From Actinomycetes bacterium (GTDB lineage: Bacteria; Actinomycetota; Actinomycetes; Propionibacteriales; Propionibacteriaceae): a DNA stretch of 11,414 bases. Below the pieces are notes generated by a model. The model did not search any database, was not told the origin of the DNA, and saw only the letters and a list, made by a program, of their open reading frames with translations. Location of the stretch: positions 1 to 11,414 of the forward strand of contig JAEXCA010000255.1 of NCBI GenBank assembly GCA_023393755.1, given 5' to 3'. Below are positions 6,138-11,414 of the stretch, piece after piece (within the stretch, counting starts at the first letter, position 1; the number at the start of each line of letters is the position of its first letter). Made by a program: the position numbers and the translations under genes.

Positions 6138-6844
6138 CGGACACCTGCCTGGAGAAGGTGATCGCCGCTGTAGTGGGTCTGGTTGATCACGAACTCCACC
6201 ACGAAGGTGTACTCGCCGTCGTCGGCGGCAGTAAGTGAGCCGGCGTCCGCAGCCAGTGCAACGTCCAGGGCCCGGAGGTCGTCGACCATCCGGTTCTGAT
6301 CGGCTGGATCGGCCGTGGTGACCGTCAGGCGGCCGAGGGCGCCGATTCCTGCGACCGGATCTGTTCCGGCCCCAGGATTCGCACCGGTGGTCAGCTCGAA
6401 GCCGGTGAGCTTGGCGCCCCTGGGCAGGGCCCGGGTGAGGTCGGCGAACAGCGCACGCCATTCGATGTCGTTGCCCATGGCCGCGGTACGCAGCCCGGAG
6501 AGGGCCGTCCGCTCGGTCAGGGCTTGGCTGACGTGGGAGAGGCTGGCGAGTTCCACGTTCAACCCCATCGTCCGTGCCTGTTCAGCCGCCAGTTGCTGCT
6601 CGGCGAGACCTCGCCCCCAGTAGGCGGCAACCACCAGACCCGAGACCACCAGCGCGGTGGCCACCAAGCCCGCAGCCCAACGGCGGACCAGGGCACCGGC
6701 CGCGCGGCGTTGCAGCTCGCTGGCCGGCAGCAGGTTGACCCGGGGAACGCCGCCGAGGACGAGACCGGAGTTCTTCGTCCTGCCCTTCGGCCTCGGATCG
6801 GGCTTCGGCTTGGCTTCGGGCTTCGGTCGGGTCCGCTTGGCCAT
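6134..6844 (-). CDS. pilN: Type IV pilus alignment protein PilN-like
   Basis: A 236-residue bitopic membrane protein. The key sign is VNLLP at 36-40, the PilM-docking motif (INLLP in most PilN), placed before one transmembrane helix (about 55-76). A coiled coil (about 78-115) and an extracytoplasmic PilN/O-type domain follow to the C-terminus, including LPRGAKLTGFEL at 140-151 and RLTVTTADP at 172-180. It links cytoplasmic PilM to PilO. Residues 1-30 form an extra basic Lys/Pro/Arg tail (KPKPDPRPKGR) encoded by an imperfect short-repeat stretch. The ATG at 6844 overlaps the pilM stop by one base (TGATG), with a strong GGAGAGGAGA ribosome site before it. The gene ends in the ATGA overlap with pilO. 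Confidence 0.88.
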   Translation of the reverse strand: MAKRTRPKPEAKPKPDPRPKGRTKNSGLVLGGVPRVNLLPASELQRRAAGALVRRWAAGLVATALVVSGLVVAAYWGRGLAEQQLAAEQARTMGLNVELASLSHVSQALTERTALSGLRTAAMGNDIEWRALFADLTRALPRGAKLTGFELTTGANPGAGTDPVAGIGALGRLTVTTADPADQNRMVDDLRALDVALAADAGSLTAADDGEYTFVVEFVINQTHYSGDHLLQAGVR

Positions 6845-7845
6845 CAGTTCTCCTCTCCGAGGACGACGCCGAGGGTGGTGACCAGGCCGGCGGCCAACCT
6901 GCCCGGCGGCGGCGTGACGCGACCGGCCGGCATCAGGTTGTTCACGTCGATGGTGAACACCGGGGCGTCGACGGTGCTGCTCATCAGCTGGAGCAACCCG
7001 GGTGCGTCCAGTGCCGGACCGGTGACGAAGACTGAACTGACCGGGCTGGCACCGGGGCGGCTGGCGTGGAAGCTCAACGTGGTGCGGATCCGTCCGACCA
7101 GGTCGGAGATCGCGGGGGATTCGGGGTCCGCTACGGATACGGCGACCGCGCGGCGGGCCTGGGGCAGCTGCTCCGGGCGTACCTCGGCGAGCTGCTCCGG
7201 GCGCCCTTCCGCGTCCTCCAGGCCGAGGTCGAGCGGGATGATCCGGGCGAACCGCGGGACCCCATCCTGCGCAACCACGAGGTTCGTGGTGTGCTCGCCG
7301 ATCGCGACGACGGCGACCGTTTGACCAGGCGGGCCGACGACCTTGGCCACTCGAGCCAGCCCGAACGGCACGAAGTCGACCGCTCGGGTGCGGATCCGCG
7401 CCCGGTTGAGGGCACCGATCAGCCCCTCGATGGTCTCCGAGACGGCGGCGACCAGCAGGCCGTGCACCTGGCCGTCCGATTCGGCTATCGGGTAGAAGTC
7501 GAGCACCGCCTGCTCGGGCGGAACGGGCAGCAGGTCCTGTACGTCGAAGGGGAGCGCGGCGCGCATCAGGTCGGGCCGGAGCGCCGGTGCCGAGTGTTCG
7601 CGGACCAGGATGCGCCGGTTCGAGACGCCGACCACCACCTCCTTGGCCTTGATCCCCGCCTGGCTCCACAGCTGGGTGACCGCCATCGCCACCGCGTCGG
7701 TGTCGAGCACCTCGGAGTCCTTGGCCGCGCCGGGCGGCAACGGCACCTCACCGGCCGCGATCAGGGTGGGACGCTTGCCCCGGCTGACCTCGACGGCGCG
7801 GATCCCGGCCTCGTTGATCTCCAGCCCGACGATGGTTCTGGCCAC
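6844..7845 (-). CDS. pilM: Type IV pilus actin-like ATPase PilM
   Basis: A 333-residue cytoplasmic protein of the FtsA/actin fold that forms the base of the alignment complex by gripping the PilN N-terminus. N-terminal IVGLEINEAGIRAVEV (5-20) is the phosphate-1 loop. PFDVQDLLPVPPEQAVLDF (99-117) is the SHS2-region signature seen in PilM (PFEVEqyiPf type). AIGEHTTNLVV (181-191) is the phosphate-2 loop, and VFVTGPALDAPGLLQLM (272-288) the adenosine region, with VTGP where family members usually have TGGG. It starts at GTG 7845 after AGGGGGA. A local tandem duplication (RPEQLAEV then RPEQLPQA, residues 215-230) lies in a variable loop. It heads the second part of the operon after a 136-bp gap from pilD. 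Confidence 0.93.
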   Translation of the reverse strand: MARTIVGLEINEAGIRAVEVSRGKRPTLIAAGEVPLPPGAAKDSEVLDTDAVAMAVTQLWSQAGIKAKEVVVGVSNRRILVREHSAPALRPDLMRAALPFDVQDLLPVPPEQAVLDFYPIAESDGQVHGLLVAAVSETIEGLIGALNRARIRTRAVDFVPFGLARVAKVVGPPGQTVAVVAIGEHTTNLVVAQDGVPRFARIIPLDLGLEDAEGRPEQLAEVRPEQLPQARRAVAVSVADPESPAISDLVGRIRTTLSFHASRPGASPVSSVFVTGPALDAPGLLQLMSSTVDAPVFTIDVNNLMPAGRVTPPPGRLAAGLVTTLGVVLGEEN

Positions 7846-7981
7846 TATCGTTCCCCCTTGTCAATCGTTAAGTCGCCAGCCGTCAACAACCTCGAACCAT
7901 GGCCGAGCTTGTCGAAGCCTCGTTGTCCGTTCAATGACAACGGGAGTGGATCCAGCAGGGTCGCGTACATGATCAGCCTCC
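7846..7981. other. 136-bp gap between pilD and pilM with palindromic motifs
   Basis: This is the only sizeable break in the - strand operon. On the + strand it contains GGCCGAGCTTGTCGAAGCC (7901-7919). Its reverse strand reads TTCGACAAGCTC, a motif familiar from dispersed intergenic repeats in many high-GC bacteria. Next to it is a 7-bp hairpin, CGTTGTC (7921-7927) and GACAACG (7936-7942). On the - strand TTGACG and an AT-richer patch (TTAACGATTGAC) lie close to pilM and could be part of a promoter, but spacing is not convincing. It may separate two transcripts, or moderate read-through into pilM-C. Confidence 0.45.
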
Positions 7982-8791
7982 CTAGACGAGCCCGGAGAGA
8001 CCGAGGTAGAACTGTGCGATCGCGGTTCCGGCCAGGGCACCCGTCCAGGCGCCGGCGATCATCCAGGGACCGAAGGCGAGCGCGGTCTTGCGTCCCGCTC
8101 GGCGGGTCGCTAGCAGGCCGACGCCGTAGAGCCCACCGAGGATGAAGGCGGCGATCGCCCCGACCGCGACCGCCGCCCACCCCAGCCAGCCCAGGTGCAA
8201 CCCGACAAGGCCGGCCAGCTTCACATCGCCCGCCCCCATCGCCCCGGGGCGGGCCAACCACAACAGGGCATACAGCCCGAACAACACGGCGGCCCCGACT
8301 CCCGCCCGCAGCAATGCCCACCAGTCCGCCCCCAGCAGACAGGCCAGGGTCAACAGCGCGACGCCGACCGCATAGCCGGGTAGCACAATCACGTCGGGGA
8401 GCCGTTTGGTTTCGAGGTCGATCAGGGTGAGCGCCACGCTGCTGCCGGCGAACCACCAGAACGCCAGCAGCACGCAGATGCCGGCGGCCAGAGTCGGTGC
8501 CACTTGCTGCCAGGGCAGCAGGACGGCGATCGCCGCGAACAGCACCCCGGTGGCCAACTCCACCACGGGATACCGGACGGAAATGGGCGCGTGGCAGTTG
8601 GCGCAGCGTCCGCGCAGTGCCAGCCAGGAGAGCACAGGGATGTTCTGCCACGGCTTCACAGCCGCGTCGCAGATAGGGCAGCGGCTCTCTCGTAGCAGGG
8701 AGATGCGGGCCGGCACCCGATATGCGACAACGTTGAGGAAGGAGCCGATCACCAGGCCGAACAATCCGCAGAACACGAAGGCGAGGATCAT
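7982..8791 (-). CDS. pilD: Prepilin leader peptidase / N-methyltransferase PilD
   Basis: A 269-residue integral membrane aspartic protease (peptidase family A24) that removes the leader of prepilins after Gly and methylates the new N-terminus. The N-terminal segment has FGLVIGSFLNVVAYRVP (11-27), followed by the zinc-binding CPIC...CANC pair (C38, C41, C63, C66). These features mark the bifunctional form with the methylase domain. Catalytic aspartates are D125 in LIDLETKRLPD and D189 in GAGDVKL (the GxGD motif). Hydrophobic helices fill the rest. The ATG at 8791 overlaps the stop of the preceding pilX-like gene as ATGA, so the two are probably translationally coupled. Its substrates include the three prepilin-like proteins encoded just upstream. 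Confidence 0.96.
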   Translation of the reverse strand: MILAFVFCGLFGLVIGSFLNVVAYRVPARISLLRESRCPICDAAVKPWQNIPVLSWLALRGRCANCHAPISVRYPVVELATGVLFAAIAVLLPWQQVAPTLAAGICVLLAFWWFAGSSVALTLIDLETKRLPDVIVLPGYAVGVALLTLACLLGADWWALLRAGVGAAVLFGLYALLWLARPGAMGAGDVKLAGLVGLHLGWLGWAAVAVGAIAAFILGGLYGVGLLATRRAGRKTALAFGPWMIAGAWTGALAGTAIAQFYLGLSGLV

Positions 8792-10353
8792 TCTTCGCAA
8801 CCCTCTTTCGAGCACTCCCGCTGGACCAGCTTGGTCATGATCAGCCCACCTGCGCCCGCGCCGTCGGCACCGCCTGCGACGCCGCCTCCCGGGAACCCGA
8901 CCTTGACACCCTCCATGTCGATCTGGCCGCCGTAGTTGAAGGCTCCGCTGTACATCGTGCCCTTGAAGGTCCCGCCGCCGCTCACCTTGATGCACCCGGG
9001 TGTGTAGAGGAAGGTCGGCACCGAGATGTTGGTGTGGTTGAGATCGATCGAGCCTGTGCCCGAACAACTCGGGCTGGCCAACGGCTGGTCGTTGTCCTCG
9101 GTGTCAGGAACGATGATCCACATCTTCGGATCGCCAGCGGCAGTTGCCGACTTGGTGACCTTGAGGGTCGTGAGATTGAAGGTCGACGAGACCAGCACGA
9201 TGTTCGTCTGGATGGCTGGCGCGGGGTTGCCGCCGTTGTTGGACGTAAGCCCGCCGGAGCATCCCCGCGCGTCGAGGATGGTAGGCGTCGTCAGGTTCTT
9301 CAGGTTCTTCCAGCCGGTATTCGGTGAGGAGTTGAACGATGTACAGTCCGCGGGGGTCAGTGTCCAGAGCGCATAGCCTCCCCAATCCGCTGGGCTGAAG
9401 TTGTAGTCCCGCCAGGGCAGATACGCCGGTGCGTCCGGTGCACTGACGCTGGCAGGGCGAACGATACTGCCGCCGACCTGCGCGTGACCGCCGGCCGGCA
9501 GGTTCACGGAGGTCTGCCAGGATGCCGTCACCATCTTGCCCACTGGTGCGATGAGGTTCCCGCCGACCTTGGCATCCCGCAGGGTGACGTTGCCCTTCGA
9601 CCTCAGGTTGCCGCCGATCCTGCGGCTACTGTCCCAGGCGAGTTCGACATCGGTCCCTGAGATGTAGTCACCGTCGATCGAGCCCAACCAGATGTTGTTG
9701 CCACTGGTTGCGGCGCTGGTGGCGTTGCCCTTGATGCGGTCGTTGTTCGAGCTTGTGATCAGTCCGCCCGCCCAGACGTCGCCAGCGATGACGCAACTGC
9801 CGTTGCCGTAGAAGTTGCCGGCAACCACAAGGTTGGCGTCGATCTTGTTCTGGCAGGTGAAGTTGCCGTTGGCGATCGTGATGCGAAGTAGTCCGCCCGA
9901 GGGGTCGGTCGAATCGGTCTCCAAGGTGAAGGTCGCGCCCGAGAAGAAGGTCATGTGGTCGACATCGTCATCGACTTCGACGATCTCGAACTCGTAGGTC
10001 GCCTTCACTCGGGCATCCGCGCTGTCATCGCCGTGACCGACTGACTTGAACGTGACGACGTTCCCCACGACCGTGCAGGTGACGTCATAGGCGGGTGCAC
10101 TGTCGGTGCTCAGGTTGGCGTGAGCGCAGTTGGTGGTCCGTTTGAAGGCCGCGAGAGCGGCGGCGAGCCCAGCGTCGGCGGCCTGCCTGGCCTGGGTTGT
10201 GGCTCGGGTCGCCGCCAGCGAACGTGTGGTGCTGGTGACGACCGTCGCCACCGTGACCGCGAACATGGTGAGCACCAGCATGATCACTAGCACGGAGACC
10301 AGCGTCGAGCCGGACTGGCTGCGGCGCAAACGACGGAGGAGTTTCACCAGCAT
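8788..10353 (-). CDS. PilX-like large minor pilin / putative tip protein
   Basis: A 521-residue exported protein. A basic N-terminus and SQSG precede a long hydrophobic helix (STLVSVLVIMLVLTMFAVTV, 16-35), then helix QARQAADAGLAAALAAF (54-70), the layout of PilX_N proteins. Processing after G15 by PilD is plausible, though position +5 is Ser, not Glu. Residues about 170-300 repeat I/V-GG-N/S-L/I turns (IGGNL 246-250, VGGNL 263-267, VGGSI 293-297), resembling the beta-solenoid of bactofilins. The C-terminal half is Asn/Thr/Gly-rich with a Gly-rich hinge (489-503) and a tail with two cysteines (C513, C519). Ten cysteines in all could form disulfides outside the cell. The ATG at 10353 follows GGGAG and overlaps the pilW-like gene by 10 bp. 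Upstream in-frame codons lie inside that gene. Role as a tip adhesin is inferred. Confidence 0.8.
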   Translation of the reverse strand: MLVKLLRRLRRSQSGSTLVSVLVIMLVLTMFAVTVATVVTSTTRSLAATRATTQARQAADAGLAAALAAFKRTTNCAHANLSTDSAPAYDVTCTVVGNVVTFKSVGHGDDSADARVKATYEFEIVEVDDDVDHMTFFSGATFTLETDSTDPSGGLLRITIANGNFTCQNKIDANLVVAGNFYGNGSCVIAGDVWAGGLITSSNNDRIKGNATSAATSGNNIWLGSIDGDYISGTDVELAWDSSRRIGGNLRSKGNVTLRDAKVGGNLIAPVGKMVTASWQTSVNLPAGGHAQVGGSIVRPASVSAPDAPAYLPWRDYNFSPADWGGYALWTLTPADCTSFNSSPNTGWKNLKNLTTPTILDARGCSGGLTSNNGGNPAPAIQTNIVLVSSTFNLTTLKVTKSATAAGDPKMWIIVPDTEDNDQPLASPSCSGTGSIDLNHTNISVPTFLYTPGCIKVSGGGTFKGTMYSGAFNYGGQIDMEGVKVGFPGGGVAGGADGAGAGGLIMTKLVQRECSKEGCEE

Positions 10354-10916
10354 GCTGTCGGGCTCCCTGCTCCGGCTGCCTGGGGGACCGAACCACCCTC
10401 CAGGACCACTTCGGTGCCGGCATCGCCGACGAGCACTTCGAGCCCGTACAACAGTTGGGTACCGGATCGACGGAAGGGAACGTTGCCGCCCGACGGACCC
10501 TCCATCGTCCCACTCACACTGATGACCAGTTCGGTCCAGCCCTCGCTGCCGTGATTCAGCGGGCTGGTAATGGCGCCGGAAGACGCCTTGTAGTACAGGG
10601 TGCCCGCCGAGAGCGACCACCCCCGGCATTCCCATTCACTACCGTCGCCGACCGCTACTCGCGCCCGCAGGACGCTTCCGCTGATGTCGAATGCGCTGGA
10701 GTTCCGAATACTCGCTTGAAGTGAACTGATCGCCACCGAGACTGATCCGGTGGCGGCATCACGGTCGCGTGTCTTCGCTTGCGCGGACATAGCGGAGGCA
10801 AACATCGCCACTAAGCCCACCAGCACGATCACACTGACGGCTATGTACACGATCACCTCCGGAAGACTCATGCCGGCTTCGTCACGAAACCGGCGGCGCG
10901 ATGTGCGAACGGTCAT
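10344..10916 (-). CDS. PilW-like minor prepilin
   Basis: A 190-residue prepilin-like protein. A basic leader (MTVRTSRRRFRDEAG, 15 residues) precedes MSLPEVIVYIAVSVIVLVGLV; cleavage after G15 puts Glu at +5, the classic N-methylation/assembly signature. One hydrophobic helix (16-40) continues into an amphipathic helix to about 72. The globular part is Ser/Gly-rich beta sequence with two cysteines, C97 and C189, the latter the penultimate residue. They could close a C-terminal disulfide loop. The ATG at 10916 overlaps the preceding stop as ATGA. Similar proteins prime fibre assembly with PilV and PilX partners. The name is by position and signature only, because minor-pilin bodies share little sequence. 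Confidence 0.82.
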   Translation of the reverse strand: MTVRTSRRRFRDEAGMSLPEVIVYIAVSVIVLVGLVAMFASAMSAQAKTRDRDAATGSVSVAISSLQASIRNSSAFDISGSVLRARVAVGDGSEWECRGWSLSAGTLYYKASSGAITSPLNHGSEGWTELVISVSGTMEGPSGGNVPFRRSGTQLLYGLEVLVGDAGTEVVLEGGSVPQAAGAGSPTACW

Positions 10917-11350
10917 GCTGTGCTCACCACAATCTCGGTCGCGAGGACAGCCAATGGACCATCCGCGCTGGAGTCCTTCACCTCCACCGTCACCGTCAAG
11001 GTGCCGGGCAGCGCCGGGCAGGTGGCGGGGGTCACTTTGATCTTGGCCCGGAGCCCGGTCCCAGCGGGATCGGGAACGTTGTCGCTCTGCTTCCCGCGAA
11101 CCGTTGCGCACGAAGACTCGCCGTCGTTCGGAAACTCCGCCCGAATGGACTCCAGGGTGGCGTTGGCGAAGGCGGTGGCGGTCACCGTCGAACGATTCTC
11201 AAGACTCGCCTTCATCGGGACGATGAGGAGCGGGAGGACCGCCATCGCCATGAACATGAGGATGAACATGGCAATGACGATCTCGATCAGGCTGAAGCCG
11301 GCCTGGCCGGATCTCGGGAATGAGCCGCACGGCTGACGGATGCTGTGCAT
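10913..11350 (-). CDS. PilV-like minor prepilin
   Basis: A 145-residue prepilin with a textbook type IV signal: leader MHSIRQPCGSFPRSGQAG (18 residues), cleavage before FSLIE (Glu at +5), then hydrophobic helix IVIAMFILMFMAMAVLPLLIV (about 24-44). The rest (to 145) is a small beta-rich domain with two cysteines (C81, C111), probably disulfide-bonded outside the cell. The start is the ATG at 11350 because AGGGAGA lies just before it. The frame is open further upstream with another ATG at 11407, but that would lengthen the leader to 37 residues without a ribosome site. It is the first visible gene of the - strand operon. A minor pilin is favoured over the major pilin by its place before pilW- and pilX-like genes; this is not certain. 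Confidence 0.82.
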   Translation of the reverse strand: MHSIRQPCGSFPRSGQAGFSLIEIVIAMFILMFMAMAVLPLLIVPMKASLENRSTVTATAFANATLESIRAEFPNDGESSCATVRGKQSDNVPDPAGTGLRAKIKVTPATCPALPGTLTVTVEVKDSSADGPLAVLATEIVVSTA

Positions 11351-11393
11351 GGTTCTCCCTAGCGGAAATCCAGTGTCATGATCGCTTGGTCGG

Positions 11394-11414
11394 GGCCTGT
11401 GCATCACACAGGCC
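11394..11414. terminator. Hairpin upstream of the pilV-like gene, at the window edge
   Basis: GGCCTGTG (11394-11401) and CACAGGCC (11407-11414) form a perfect 8-bp stem with loop CATCA. It may be the terminator or attenuator of a gene just outside the window, or part of the leader of the pilV-like gene. On the - strand no T-run follows, so classical intrinsic termination is not evident. A - strand frame running in from the edge ends in TGA at 11376-11378, so an upstream gene could end inside this leader. Confidence 0.35.

Noticed and set aside
7066..8145. Long open frame on the + strand opposite pilM and the end of pilD
   Set aside because: It runs across two genes and an intergenic gap in antisense, and its composition is that of a shadow frame.

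Overview
The window is high-GC DNA with actinobacterial character: strong G/C preference at third codon positions, GTG starts, short overlapping genes, actinobacterial-type DnaA boxes, and a type IV pilus (T4P) gene set whose visible part contains no outer-membrane secretin or PilP. A monoderm actinomycete, perhaps of the Propionibacteriales, is the best guess; the exact lineage cannot be read from the sequence.

Layout. The left edge (to 1451, + strand) is the 3' part of pilB, the assembly ATPase gene, cut by the window edge. From the right edge leftward, nine genes on the - strand form a compact T4P operon: pilV-like prepilin, pilW-like prepilin, pilX-like large tip protein, pilD prepilin peptidase, a 136-bp gap, then pilM, pilN, pilO, pilT and pilC. 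Most junctions are ATGA or TGATG stop/start overlaps, so translational coupling is likely. pilB therefore converges on pilC.

Between pilB and pilC lies a roughly 1.6-kb island (1452-3038). It holds one - strand gene for a protein with an AbiEi-like N-terminal helix-turn-helix and a DUF559-like (PD-(D/E)XK fold) C-terminal domain. On each side of that gene is a doublet of a roughly 55-70-bp palindromic repeat, giving four copies with the same loop orientation. Upstream of the gene is also a perfect 12-bp direct repeat containing two actinobacterial DnaA-box sequences (TTGTCCACA). No transposase or toxin partner is visible.

How the genes work together. PilD cleaves and methylates prepilins. 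PilV, PilW and PilX are minor pilins that probably prime the fibre and form its tip. PilM (cytoplasmic, actin-like), PilN and PilO (single-pass membrane proteins) form the alignment subcomplex. PilC is the membrane platform, PilB powers extension and PilT powers retraction, so the pilus is predicted to be retractile. A major pilin gene is not in the window and probably lies beyond the right edge or elsewhere.

The most interesting points are the palindromic-repeat doublets framing a solitary DUF559 gene, the paired DnaA boxes, and the unusual cysteine-rich PilX-like protein, which lacks Glu5 and has a predicted beta-solenoid-like repeat region.
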